Assembly (NCBI GenBank): GCA_014904985.1
Contig: MU129077.1
Span: 62,001-126,000 of the forward strand
Source of the DNA: Hydnum rufescens UP504
Taxonomy: Eukaryota > Basidiomycota > Agaricomycetes > Cantharellales > Hydnaceae
Length of the DNA: 64,000 bases
Direction: 5' to 3'
The number at the start of each line of letters is the position of its first letter. Position 1 is the first letter of the stretch. The position numbers and the translations under genes were made by a program. Below, piece by piece: positions 21,001-32,419 of this stretch. A model generated the notes under the pieces. The model was not told where the DNA came from. It ran no database searches and saw only the letters and a list, made by a program, of their open reading frames with translations.

Positions 21001-22413
21001 GCGCCATTCGAGAGGACATCAACGTCATCAGGCAGCGCCCTGAACAGACCGGAGAGCCGGAGGCAACTCAGACGCGTGATATCACAGAGGAAAGTTCGAA
21101 CCTTCGGGGGCGGCGACGCGCTAGTTATGCTACACAATTTCGAATACTCAGCGGCCGGGCATTCAAAAATCTGTACCGCAATCCGGCACTGCTGTCCGCG
21201 CACTATATTTCTTCCATTGCTATAGCTGGTACGTCTGAAATAACCAGTATTGAGCCACATATCCTGATACGGTGTGCAGTGATCTGCGGATTCCTGTTCC
21301 AGAACGTTACGTGAGCGTGAGCATCTATGCGTTTGCTCTAGTTTTGACTTGAACTCCTAGGAACGATATACCCGGCTTCCAGAATCGTCTAGGTGAGGCT
21401 CCTATCGTGTTCGATCAACTTGATATGGAAGGCATATTGAACTGTGTGCATTAATATAGGTGTCTTCTTTTTCACCTTAGCTCTTTTCGGATTTTCGTGT
21501 CTCTCCAGCCTTAGCTTGTTCGCCAATGAACGAGTGTTGTTTATTCGCGAACGGTATGTCCACCGCTTGATTGTTCCAGCATTCACCGAAGTGACGTCAC
21601 TGATGGTTATGTACAGGGCCAATGGCTATTATTCATCATTCACCTACTTCGCATCCAAAGTGCGTAAAATTTTTTTATTGTTCTGAAAATCTGCTTGATC
21701 CTCGTCTCCACTTCAGGTGCTTTTTGATATTATGCCGTTGCGAGTAGTACCCCCGCTGGTGTTTGGAGGAATTATCTACAGCCTGATAGGCCTTGTGCCC
21801 ACCGTGGCAGCGTTCTGGAAGTTCCAATTGACACTCGTCCTGTTCAATTTGACCACTGCAGGCTTGGTATTCTTCATTTCTGTTGCGTTCGCCGACACCA
21901 GTGTCGGTACGTTGGTGGGGACTCTCATTATGCTGTTCAAGTGAGCGAGAACCCCCCCCCCCCAATGATGAGACCATTCTAATTATCACTGCGTCCCAGT
22001 CTGCTGTTCGCCGGACTGCTAATCAATCGCGATACTGTATCTGCCGCTGTGCGTTGGGTGCACAATATTTCATTCTATCACGCGGCCTTCGAGGCCTTAG
22101 CTGTCAATGAGCTAAGATACTTGCAGCTGAAGGAGACGAAGGTGCGTTCATTGCCGTGCCTGTGGCGGATAGCTAATCCTGATATCCATGAAGTACGGGG
22201 TGGAGCTGGATGTTCCGGCGGCCACAATCTTGTCTATGTTCGGCTCCGCGCACAGGTGCGTCTGTGCCCTACAGTCCTCATTGCATGGAAGGCTTAACGC
22301 TTGTCCCACAGGCCTTTTGGTTCCCAGACATCGCACTGCTTGGAATCCTCTTTGTGTTGACTCTAGCCGCTAGTTACATCGTTCTGCACTTCTTCGTTAG
22401 GGAAAAGCGATAG
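18014..22413 (+). CDS. ADP1: ABCG-family transporter with EGF-like N-terminal domain (Adp1-like)
   Basis: Half-size ABC exporter of subfamily G. The start at 18014 gives a signal peptide ([17 protein letters not shown]), then a Cys-rich lumenal domain with EGF-like repeats [19 protein letters not shown] and [12 protein letters not shown] (18420-18650) and more Cys-rich sequence to about 19390. A membrane segment ([20 protein letters not shown]) precedes the nucleotide-binding domain: Walker A GASGAGKS (19787-19812), signature [10 protein letters not shown] (20160-20195), Walker B with LFLDEPTSG (20220-20245) and H-loop FTIHQPRSN (20380-20410). A Ser-rich linker leads to the membrane domain ([40 protein letters not shown], ending [12 protein letters not shown] at 22413). 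Many short introns. Single-base indels break the frame near 19668 (TTATGATTG), 19780 (GCATTATGG), 19857 and 19928 (CAAAGAAG). They cluster in 260 bases of the ATPase, so either sequence error or a dying gene. The substrate is unknown. Confidence 0.85.
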
Positions 22414-24609
22414 CTACTGTGTTGTATTTCTAGACAATTAGGGCCAGTTTGGCTGCATGAGAAATGTTTCTGAAGCCTGTTTCTGCAATGTGTTTCTAAA
22501 AGTGTTTCTGCAGTTTAGAATTCTGACAGTTGGTCTGTCAGCTAATTACCAGGCTTGCTGACCAGAATTCATGTGTTGGCCCATTTTGAGTAAACCTAAT
22601 AACACCCCTCAGCGCAAGAGTAGGTAGGTCATGTGGCTTGAAATAAATTTGGAATTCCTCATAAATAATATTTTAAATCTAACTGGATCTCTAAGTTCAC
22701 AGCATGAAGTCAAACTTTATGTGAGGCAGACCCTCTGGGGGGGTGTGTTTTGTTTATAATTATTTATTGATGATTACAATTATAATATTCTACATATCCT
22801 CCCCTTCACCCAGGGTCATGCATTTTCAGTTGGTGGGTTTTGGGTCGGGAGAGAGGGGTTTGTTGGGGGTTGGTGCGGGCTGTGAGTTCAGAAGAATACC
22901 TATGAAATACCTATAATAAATAATAAGTTAGTAAAAAAAGGAAAACCACACAAAAGGAGCAGCACACACTGCTCCTTTTGTGTGATCAGGCTTATAGATG
23001 AATACTTACCTCAAAAATTACCACACCTGCTTCAGTGGGTATGGGGTTTCTGTGGTCTCATGTCACACCTTGGTCAGTCATCTAAGCCTACCCAATTAGG
23101 TACCACTTCCAGGGCAGATAATGGACCTAACATGGTCCCATCACTATTTCGGCCAAATTTGGTCATTTAGGTCTTTCCCTTTGAAACCTCTCACTCAAGC
23201 TTCTGGCCAACAATTGGCCAAAAATTGGCCAAAATGATGACTTAGAGCTCAAGCCCTTGGAACACTTTAATTAAAGGCCATTATAGATGGCTTCAAGTCT
23301 GCCTTTAAGGAATCAAACTTAAACTTAGGAATTCTTAGATATAATCAAGCAGTTTTTAGAATCTAACAGTACTATATACACCAGATATCATAACCATATG
23401 GTACTATTCAACTGTATCTTCAGAAAGAGTTGAGGAAGAAGGGAGGAGGAGCAAAACACTTGAGCAACACCTGAAGTCCTCAAACCCATCCAATCCCCCT
23501 GAAGATAATATTGGAAGAGATCCCTAACAAGGGATTCCTATCAAGCCCAGTACCCCACAGTACACTGCTTCCATCAAACAGTGTGTGAATGACAAGGCAG
23601 ATGAATCCCTTAAAGCCCCAGCACTAGAAATGCTCCTGAGCCTTGAATTGTTATCAGATCATCCTGAATGTACCAGTGTTGGAAAGCCATGATGAAGGCC
23701 TTTCTTTAAAGCCTATATACAAGGGGAGGCATGTATATTCCATGACAAAGTGGGGGTGGGAATGACATATCAGCCCCCAAGTGCATTGGGGGCTCATGAA
23801 GGTGCAATTCGCCATGGATTGGCTCAACAATAGTACTGTTGGAAATCCCTAAATCACAGCTTTTGATCAAGCACAATATCTCATGTTTTGGTGGGGATTT
23901 GGTGACAAAAGGCAGGAGGAGTACAGAGGTGTATGAGGAGATCACCACTCATCTTGCTCCTGAGCATGCAATTCCCCTCCAATTGTCTCACAAATAACAC
24001 TGATGGAAATCTGTGATTTACAGCTCCATGTCAAGCCTATTATGAAGACAATTGGAAATGAACTCATGGAGATATGGGGGAAAAGGTGGGAAACAGGGCC
24101 ATAGGAAAGATGAAGCCACTGTGCCCCCAATACCCCACCAAAATGCACAATATAGGGCTTTTTTGAAAGTGGTTATTCAGGGTTTTCCATTGGGCATACA
24201 AACACAATGAGCACAATGAATACAACAATTGCGCTACTCCCTGAAACCACACAGAGGTGGTAATAGGGACATGGCAATGATTAAGGACCTTGGTATGCCA
24301 CCCTCCAGAAACCTGTAATATAGTGGCCAAATACTATTGTGCATGCTCCTGTGAAGCACCCTTAACCTCCTCCCTAATCTAGTCACTGATGTAATTAGCA
24401 TAGTCACAAGGATTGTAGCTGTGGGCCTAGCTGTGAATAAATCATCTTTTTCCCAGACTTCTATGCTCTTGTGTGAAACTGTGAAACCATGACCTTTGCC
24501 TCCACCTTGCTTGCTATGTATCATAATGGCACTGCCACGAGACTAATGTACTAACAGGCACAATGACAGCAGCTCCAGGAGCCAGCCATCATATGAAGGA
24601 TCTGGGATC
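22414..24609. other. AT-rich intergenic region at the start of the repeat block
   Basis: About 2.2 kb of CpG-poor sequence with no recognisable protein. The start at about 22440 (TTAGGGCCAGTTTGG) resembles the end of a MITE like the one at 46502, but I could not find its partner end. The stretch 23150-23250 has repeated GGCCAAATTTGG / TTGGCCAAAA motifs. A perfect hairpin lies at 22947-22984. The remainder may be old transposon debris. Confidence 0.4.
22947..22984. repeat. Perfect 16-bp inverted repeat with 6-base loop
   Basis: CACACAAAAGGAGCAG at 22947-22962 and its exact reverse complement CTGCTCCTTTTGTGTG at 22969-22984, separated by CACACA. It lies in a non-coding AT-rich region. It could be a small foldback element or a hairpin end of a transposon; no flanking gene uses it as an obvious terminator, since the ABC gene ends 530 bases upstream. 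Confidence 0.8.
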
Positions 24610-24931
24610 CAAGTTGCATATGAGCACAACTCACATAGTAAGCCAATCCTTCAGTCCCTAGTTGCTAATACATCTTCCTACCCTACAGACAGCTGTGGTG
24701 CCCTTTGGCCAATGGCTGCCACAATCATCCTCCAATCCCTCCCTTCTCCTCCCTTGCTTCTCCCATGTTTGAGGTGAAGCCAGTGCTTAGCCTTGTGTGT
24801 GGCCCTCCTGTTCAAAGCAAGTGCTTAGAATGGTGGGATTTCCTTTCCTCTTCTGTTCACAGGCAAGTCAACTCCATCTCATCCAACAACAACTCTTGTG
24901 CATATTCAAAGTCAAATAGCACAATATTACA
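24610..24931 (+). repeat. Fragment of an LTR of the gypsy family found intact at 50-61.7 kb
   Basis: Reverse-complement similarity to the LTRs at 50056 and 61136. For example GAGGTGAAGCCAGTGCTTAG occurs in both, as does AAGTCAAATA...CAATATTACA, the LTR terminus, here at 24922-24931. Where the young LTR has CG dinucleotides this copy mostly has TG or CA (CTCGTC to CTCATC, GACGACTC to AACAACTC). The upstream part of the LTR is diverged or missing. Orientation is opposite to the 50-kb element. Confidence 0.7.
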
Positions 24932-25292
24932 AAACCTCACAGAGGTGGAAACAACAGGGGAATGGCATGTTAGCAGGTACTGAGTGTTGGCCAGTTGATA
25001 TGCAGAAATTGCTGCATGTGCTTTCCTTTTTCCCTCAGTCATTCCACTAAGGAGAATGTCTGAGGTATTTACAATTTGTCATTTATCCCTATGTACAAAG
25101 TAACTCACCTTATGATAGCACCATTTCTATTAGGTAGTGTTAATCCAACATCTCAGTCATTCCCCTAAGGAGAATGTCTGAGCACCATTTCTATTAGGTT
25201 ATGGGCCCATGGTTGCCCACACAAGCTCATCCACCAAAACTGCTCAATGTCATCTCTCCAATCAGACACTCCAAGCTTCCCGAAACTCACAA

Positions 25293-27453
25293 ATGGCAAC
25301 TGCCCCAGATGCCACTGCACACCTGAAGGCACATGGTGTCTGGAGCATGATTGAGTGGGAAGATGAACCAACCCAATACAGCTCACCCCAACCACCCACT
25401 ACCTCCACCACCCCCATGGCCTGGACACAGACCAAGGAGTGGATCAAGTGGAAGTGGCATGACAAAAAGGCAGAAGGCCTGATAATATGGCTGATGGAGC
25501 ATGACCAACTCCCTTTTGGGATAAAGAACCTTGTGTGTGTCACGGAGGTACAAACCAGTGGGGTATGTACATGAAATACCTATGTTATATATAGTAAAAG
25601 GAGGGTGGCCATAGGATAGGCTGGACAAGTGGAAAGGATAGAGGCACATGACAACGTATGCCGTAGTTGATAACTGCCCATTTCAACACTCCCCATGATT
25701 GCTGGATCCAGGAGTGCAAAAGAGGTCTGGACAAGACTTGTGGCCATGCACAAGGTTAAACACAACAGCATGACTGCCTTCTACACCACCATTGCCCTCC
25801 TCAAATGAGAGTACAAGGCCAGTGAGTCCATGCAACAACACATATCCTCCTACCTCACTGACAACCACCTGCTTTCCCAAATTGGACCCAAGCACACACT
25901 CACCAATGAGTTCTTGGCCCAACTCCTTCTGATGTCACTACCATGTCCATTCAACTGGGAAATCATTGTCATCTCCCTCATCAATGCAGCCGCTGACTCA
26001 TCCCCACTCACATTCCAAAACATATCTGCATGACTTCTCCAAGAAGCCTCATGCCAAACCGGAAATACAACCACCAGTGAGGACTCCACCCTACTAGCAA
26101 AGAAATCTCCAGCTGGCCACAGAAAAGCATCCAAGAGCCATGAAAAAAAGGAGAAAGGGGGAAGTACAGACAAGCACAACATCACCTGTGACTACTGCCT
26201 GAAGTCAGGACACCTTGAGGATGAGTGCCATCTCAAGCAATGAACAGAAGAAGCAGCCACTGCTCAGGAGGAGGCCCACAAAAAGGGAAAGGGAGCCACC
26301 GCAAAGGCCAATGTCGCCAAAGCCAGATCAAAGAAATCATGAGCCCCCTCTCCCTCCAGTGGATCCACTGATGGATCTGATGTTGGAGGTAGACAATCTC
26401 CCCTTGATTATGTAATACATTGTATATATCCTGCGGATTCTGGAGATCAATCCCAGTTCTTGCTCCCGCCCCCATCCACCTGAACTCGCCCGTTCAACAT
26501 CTGATTCTGAAGAGTCCATTGTTGAGGCCTGATTTGCGCATGTCTCCAACTCACCAACAAACCCATGGACACACAGTGCTGAGAACAACTGAATCTACAT
26601 GCTAGCAACCTCCTGCTCCCTGGCAGACCTCCCAATCCATGCACTGAACCACCACACAGCCTTGTCACCCTTACATGACACTGAATCATTTATTGACTCA
26701 GGGTGCTCATATCACATGTCCCCATGCTGGGACTAGTTCCAGGATGACTCCTGAAATAAAATATACCCATCAGCCTTGGCGACAGATCCACCATTCACAC
26801 CTCTGCAAAAGGGACCCTGAAATATTGCACACATGTTGATGGAACTACATGAACCATACTTATCCCAGATGTCCTCTATGCCCCAAAACTGGCCACCACA
26901 GTCCTCTCTGTCACCAGCTTCACCAACAGCAAGCAGAACACTGTGACTTTCAATGGTGACCATTGCCATGTGACATCAGGCAGGATGAAAACCAGGGTAA
27001 TTGAGGCATGAAAAGGCTCAGGTGGGCTATACTGCATCCTTGGCACCCCTATCACCCCCCACTCCCACAGCTACCTCACAATGGCCACACAGCATATCAA
27101 CATCAATGACCTACATTGATGGATGGGTCATTCAAATGTCAACATGCTCAAGCAGCTCATCAAAGGGGACTTGTAGAGGGTTATGGATCAGTGGGAGGTA
27201 AACCAGAGTTCTGTGAAGGGTGTGCATGTGGGAAACACAAATGCAACCCATTCCCAACCCACACATTCACAAGTTCACCCCCTACACAGCACCCACTCAA
27301 CCTCATTCACTCTGATGTATGCAGCCCATTCAAACCCACCATAGGGGGGAAATGCTATTTTGTCACATTTATAGATGACAATACATGATATGTTGAGATC
27401 TACCTGATGAGACATAAGAGCAAGGTAAAAGCAATCTTCCCAGAATGGAAGGC
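25293..27453 (+). mobile_element. Ty1/copia retrotransposon remnant (gag, protease, start of integrase)
   Basis: Decayed copia element. Gag starts near 25293 (MATAPDATAHLKAHGVWSMI) with TKEWIKWKWHDKKAEGLIIW and, further on, MQQHISSYLTDNHLLSQIGP. A zinc knuckle CDYCLKSGHLEDECHLK lies at about 26188-26238. The aspartic protease motif FIDSGCSYHMSP is at 26692-26720. The pre-integrase block MGHSNVNMLKQLIKG (27127-27172), CEGCACGKHKCNPFP and the integrase core start PLNLIHSDVCSPF, KCYFVTFIDDNT-stop-YVEIYLM follow. The frame is broken by several stops, at least five of them TGA where Arg (CGA) fits (25806, 26031, 26241, 27117, 27386). It is cut at 27453 by the LTR of a gypsy element, and reverse transcriptase and RNase H are not found downstream. 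Confidence 0.85.
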
Positions 27454-28124
27454 TGTCAGGGTTCACCCCTCTTTCCAGTCAACTCCAGCTAACTCCAGTC
27501 TACTCCGGTCCCTGTCCACCCACCTCCAGTCCAGTCCCTGCTTGTCTGCTCTGCCTAAGTCCAGTTTGGTTCCGGTTTGGTTCCAGCTTGGTTCTGGTTT
27601 GATCCTATCTTGTTTTCATTTCCCTTTCATTTCCCATTGCTTCTGGTTCACTCCCTGGTGTTCCTGTTCCAGCCCCTGCCCACTTTCCCATTCCTGTTCC
27701 TGTCCCCCTCGTAACCATCTCTAGTTTAGCAATCACTCCCTGGTAGTATAGGGATCATGTATAAGTAGTCCAGGAGCAAAGTCCAGAGACCTCAGCTTTG
27801 GTCTCTCAGGATTTCTGCTGTTACTCTGGACTACAGGTTAGCCTTCTTGTATTCCTCATCTGTATTATGTAATCTCAGGATTTCCACTGTTACTCCAGAC
27901 TACAGCTCTGAGTATTTTCCAGTTGACTCCACGAGCTTAAGGACCACTGTGCTCATTTCTGCCTAGTCCCTTCTGGGCTGCTGGACTGCTCCTCTGACCT
28001 CTCTGACCTTCTTATCTCATTCTTGCCTGGATTCTTGTGGACTTAGCCAGACTTACACTAGACTTAGCCAGAATTATCTGTGTTTATATTTGTTTGGTGC
28101 CCTTGTCACAGTGTGGCCCTGACA
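27454..28124 (+). repeat. 5' LTR of gypsy element 1
   Basis: Starts TGTCAGGG at 27454 and ends CCCTGACA at 28117-28124, a perfect 8-base inverted terminal pair, 671 bases long. A TATA-like GTATAAGTAG lies at about 27758-27767. It interrupts the copia integrase frame on its left, and gag of the gypsy element begins 79 bases to its right. No second copy of this LTR is seen in the window, so the element has lost its 3' end. Confidence 0.85.
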
Positions 28125-28202
28125 GAAGACCAAAGCTCTCTCACAAGCCCACCATCTAGATTGCTTAGTATCACTGACTTCCATCCTACTCCTCATTCCA
28201 AA

Positions 28203-29300
28203 ATGTCCAACGGTGCTCCAGTAGCCATTACCGCCGACCACCTCCAACACCTCCTCACTCAACTCCAACAACAAAATGCTGCCCTCTGCAAGGAACTGGA
28301 TGACATGTGGAACCAAGGGATGCATGTGGCTGGTTTCATATCTGCCACAGTCCAACAAACACTCCAGCAGCACCCTCTGCCCACCCAGTCTACTTGCGAG
28401 GCCAAGGGGGCTGACCCTGAGCCATTCTCTGGTGATCAGAAGAAGACAGAGAGCTTCTTACACTCTGTCCAACTGAACATTGCTCTCCAACCCAGAGTCT
28501 ATCTGATGGAGTTGCACAAAATCCTGTACACACTCTCCTGGATGAAGGATGGAACTGCCAGGGCATGGGCAGAAAGTCTCTCCACCTCCTTCCTAGACCC
28601 CAAAACCCACAATCTGTATGAGACCTTTGAAGGGTTCCTGGTTGCCTTTGAAAGTGCTTTCAGAGAACCGGACTGGGAGTTCACTGCTCAATCCCAACTA
28701 TGGAATCTGAAACAAGGGAAGATGTCTGTGGAGGAGTACACCATGCACTTTGATGCCTTAGCAGGACAGACTGGATTTGGAGAGGAAGCACTGATTGATG
28801 CATATCAGTGGGGCCTCAATGAAAGACTGTTGGAAAAAAATGCACCTCAGTGATCTGCCAGCAACCCTTGGAGGATGGCAGGACACAGCACATCGTCTGG
28901 ACAATCTGTACCTCCACTTCTGACAAGCCACATCCGGCACAACTCCATATACTCTGAGGAACCCTCCAACATCTGCAGAAAAGCCTTGGACAGCAGCACC
29001 CATCACCCCCAGACCAGCCACACCTGCACCTGCAGCAACACCCTCCTTGTCAACTTCATTCACTCCCATGGACATAGACTCGACTTGGAAACAAGAGGCC
29101 CAACAGTGTTATAACTGCCAAGAGTTGGGGCACATCTCTCATGACTGTCCCCATCCACAGAGGCCACAACAAGTCATCCATGCCACAGAGGACATTGGGG
29201 CAATTGTCTGTGAGGAGCTACGGAAACTGTTCCCAGCTCCAAAAGACACCTCAGAAGCTCAGAGATCACCTCCGCAGGATTTTCCCAATGGTCAGCAGTG
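28203..29300 (+). pseudogene. Gypsy element 1 gag
   Basis: Capsid/nucleocapsid protein of a Ty3/gypsy element. The start at 28203 reads MSNGAPVAITADHLQHLL and a capsid core continues with PEPFSGDQKKTESFLHSVQL, WMKDGTARAWAESL and KMSVEEYTMHFDALAGQTGF. At about 28838 a run of seven A bases shifts the frame, and the continuation in the next frame (HLSDLPATLGGWQD) is good. An in-frame stop follows near 28921. A zinc knuckle CYNCQELGHISHDC is at 29114-29155. The gene is dead as written, though the homopolymer slip may be a sequence error. Confidence 0.8.
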
Positions 29301-30339
29301 AAGGATATGTCCTTCCTGCCTGACCAACAGATTCTCTCCTCTTGAAAACTGTACATATGGAATCGGAAATGACATGTTCTTCTCTGATGATGAAAGTGAT
29401 GAATCTGAAAGCATATCAACTGAGGTTGACCCTGTCTATAACCCTCCCCTGTCAGGGAAACACTGCCGTCAAAGCCACAAACAGAAAGAGGAAAGAGATT
29501 AATTAACCACACGCTATCACAGTGGGAATCCTGAGTATACACCACACAACAAGGGACACACAAGTCTTGCACCTATCGCAGTGGGAATCCTGAGAGATTG
29601 AAACTGGTGATCCCCCAACTGCAAAGGGCTATAAATACTATTTCCTGCACACAGCCTCCAGCCTTCCAGAGCCTTCCACCGTCTTCCATAACCTTCCGGA
29701 TCCTCCTAGAATGCCGGCTCCACAGCCCATCAGTCAGCCTCCACAGTCACCATCACTAAGCCTCACTAAGCTGACACAGCCGTGTTACGAATCCTGTGTG
29801 CACCTCCACATGGCTATGCCCCAACTTCCATATGTATCCCCCTTAGCGTATGTACTTCCAAGGCAGTGTACACCTGGGTACTCCAAAGGTGTCCAAAGTG
29901 TCAAAGGACCGTAATGATGTGGATGGAGTACAGATTGGGACAGGCGATGTGGATTCAGGGACTGGGGTAGAGGAGGAGGAGGGGGAGTCTGGATTGGCAA
30001 CTCCATGGACTCACATGGGGAACGAGGGAACAACAGGTGCTGACAAGGGCACCAATGCTGCCACTGGTTGACTACCCAGCCCATAGCCCACTGGCCGAGG
30101 CCTGATAGAACAAGGGCAATAATAATAAGAGACATGCCAATAATGGCAAGGATGACAATAACCCCCATAGTGAATGGAGGGAGAGAGGAGACAAGAGCAT
30201 TTGAGGAAGTAGGCACCATATGATAGAGTCGATGAAGAATGATACTCTGACAGGTAAGTCCTTAGGCGGAAGCAAATGTCAATTTGATCCTGACATCCCC
30301 CTTCTATCTGCCTCCTTTCCAAAGACCCCAGATGAGCCA
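29301..30339. other. Unassigned stretch inside gypsy element 1
   Basis: About 1 kb between the gag zinc knuckle and the protease, longer than expected, with no pol-like frame. It contains a 21-base direct repeat CTATC(A/G)CAGTGGGAATCCTGAG at about 29513 and 29575, then GCTATAAATAC (a TATA-type box) at about 29629 followed by a pyrimidine-rich leader and a Met at 29711. A minus-strand frame at 29785-30219 encodes a hydrophobic run (MGVIVILAIIGMSLIIIALV). It may be a nested insertion; I cannot name it. Confidence 0.35.
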
Positions 30340-31915
30340 CAGAGGTCAAGGTGAAAATCCAATCACCATGGACTGGAGTGATCTGTGCTGGAAAGGCCCT
30401 ACTGGACTCTGGAGCAACCGGAATGTTCATGGACCCAACCTTTGCAAAGGAGAATGGCCTAGAGATACAACCCCTTGCACACCCAATCCTGGTCTACAAT
30501 GTTGATGGAACACTAAATGAAATGGGGTCAGTCTGTGAAGAGATTGAGGTCATCCTCTGAATCAATAATCACTCTGAGCTGGTAGTGTTCTCCGTGATTG
30601 GACTGGGGAAAACCAAGCTGATCATAGGGCACACATGGCTTCACCATCACAACCCAGAGATTGACTGGACAACTGGGGAAGTTACACTGACCTGGTGCCC
30701 ATCTGACTGTTGTGTTGTGATCCAGAAGATGTGGAACATGGAGTGTTGACAAGGGAGAACCTCCCGGAAGACACTGAAAGAACCCCAGACACCTCCCACT
30801 CCTATGAAGGATGATGCTGATGACATTGATGAATCCCTGACACTGGAAAAAGGAGATGCCATCTTTGCAGCTTACTTCCCCAGCAACACTGAGCACTCCA
30901 AGATTGTCTGAGCAACAAGCACCCCTTCTCAGAGACTGGTGGAGGCTGTGAAAGCCAAAGCAAACAAGCCAGTGAAGACATTCAAGGAGCTTGTCCCAGA
31001 GGAATTCCATGACTTCCAAGATGTGTTTTCCAAGGACTCCTTCAATCAGCTCCCTGGCTGGAAACCATGGGATCACCACATCAAGTTTAACAAGGGAGCC
31101 CAGCTACCTCCCCCAGCCAAACTCTTCCCACTCTCCCCAGCTGAGCAAAAAGAACTCAATGACTTCCTGAAGGAAAACCTGGCCTCCGGTTGGATCCACC
31201 CTTCCAAATCCCCTATGGCTGCCCCAGTGTTCTTCATGAAGAAAAAAGATGGAGGGTTTTGGCTGGCCCAGGACTACCAGAAACTCAATGACATCACTGT
31301 TAAGAATGCATACCCCTTACCTCTGATCTCTGATGTCATTGACCAACTCTGAGGAGCCAAAGTGTTTGGGAAACTGGACTTGTAGTGGGGCTTCCAGAAT
31401 ATCTGGGTGGCAGATGGAGAAGAATGGAAGGCAGCTTTCCAGACCAACCAAGGACTGTTTGAACCCTTGGTCATGTTCTTTGGACTTTGCAACTCTCCAG
31501 GCACCTTCCAAAACATGATGAATGATGTCCTCTGAGAATGGATTGACAATGGAGCATGTATCATATATCTGGATGACATCTTGAGCTTTGCCAAGACATG
31601 AGAGGAGTATGTCCATGGAGTCCACAGGATCTTACAGACACTCTGGGAGAACAAACACTTCCTGAAGCCAGAGAAGTGTGAGTTCTTCTGGGACTGGATC
31701 AAGTATCTGGGGATGGACCCTATCAAAGTTGCAGGTGTGATGGAGTGGCCAGAGCCCAAAAACTTGAAGGAGACACAATCATTCCTGGGGTTCATCAACT
31801 TCTACCACTGGTTCATTCAGGACTTTGCTATAGTTGCCAGGCCTTTGAATGACCTCACCCAGAAAGACACTCCCTTCCAGTGGACTGATGCTGAATGTAA
31901 TGCCTTCCAGGCTGG
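30340..31915 (+). pseudogene. Gypsy element 1 pol (protease and reverse transcriptase), truncated
   Basis: Aspartic protease ALLDSGATGMFMDPTFAKEN at about 30387-30450, then the linker and reverse transcriptase: KTFKELVPEEFHDFQDVFSK, NLASGWIHPSKSPMAAPVFF, KKKDGGFWLAQDYQKLND (about 31180-31300), GLCNSPGTFQNMMNDVL, the catalytic YLDD (about 31567-31578), and FLGFINFYHWFIQDF (about 31782-31825). In-frame stops occur at QL-stop-GAK (TGA), LDL-stop-WGF (TAG), VL-stop-EW (TGA) and KT-stop-EEY (TGA); three of the four fit a CGA-to-TGA change. Coding similarity ends abruptly at about 31915 at a boundary with unrelated sequence. RNase H and integrase are absent. Confidence 0.85.
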
Positions 31916-32419
31916 TCAGTCACTTTTGCCCATCATATTAGATATAATGCACATTGCATTTATTATATCTAATTAGATGTATTTACTGTGGTCCCCCCTG
32001 GGGCCCCTGGGAGGTGTTTTGGAGGCGGGTATCCCTACAGCCAGGGGCCCCTGGGGGGCCCCAAGAGACTTTTAGGGGCCCCAAAATGGCCTTGGGACTG
32101 CCTCCAAAGACCTTGTTCTAATAATGGATATTTTCTAAGTTCACTGGCACAAGGGGAGGGGCCAAATTTTATTATTAAAAGTTATGCTAAGTATATAATT
32201 ACGAGAAATAACCTGGATCCAAGTCATACTTACTGACATCCAGAGACAGCTCCGAATACTCGAGAATGACAAATTAATCATGATGTCAGCAGACAAGGAT
32301 AGTCAGTACGAATGGTGTTTTGTATGCAGAAGGAGACCCAGATACACGTTTCGATCTTCATGTAATCCCATGAGGCATGATCACATAACTTATGCCATTT
32401 TGGCAACGTTAGTTATGGG
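31916..32419. other. Non-coding junction with hairpins
   Basis: Sequence between truncated gypsy 1 and the degraded KDZ copy. It holds a 12-bp inverted repeat ATTAGATATAAT (31937-31948) / ATTATATCTAAT (31962-31973) with a 13-base loop. Next comes a GC-rich block (about 31990-32100) full of short inverted repeats of GGGGCCCC type (GGGGCCCCTGGGAGG, CCAGGGGCCCCTGGGGGGCC, TTAGGGGCCCCAAAATGGCC). No frame is recognisable. Confidence 0.55.

Noticed and set aside
22414..24600. Search for a further gene after the ABC transporter
   Set aside because: Only short frames without motifs; sequence is AT-rich and CpG-poor like the transposon block.
28074..28373. Minus-strand frame of 99 codons over the gypsy gag start
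   Set aside because: Antisense to a clear gag frame.
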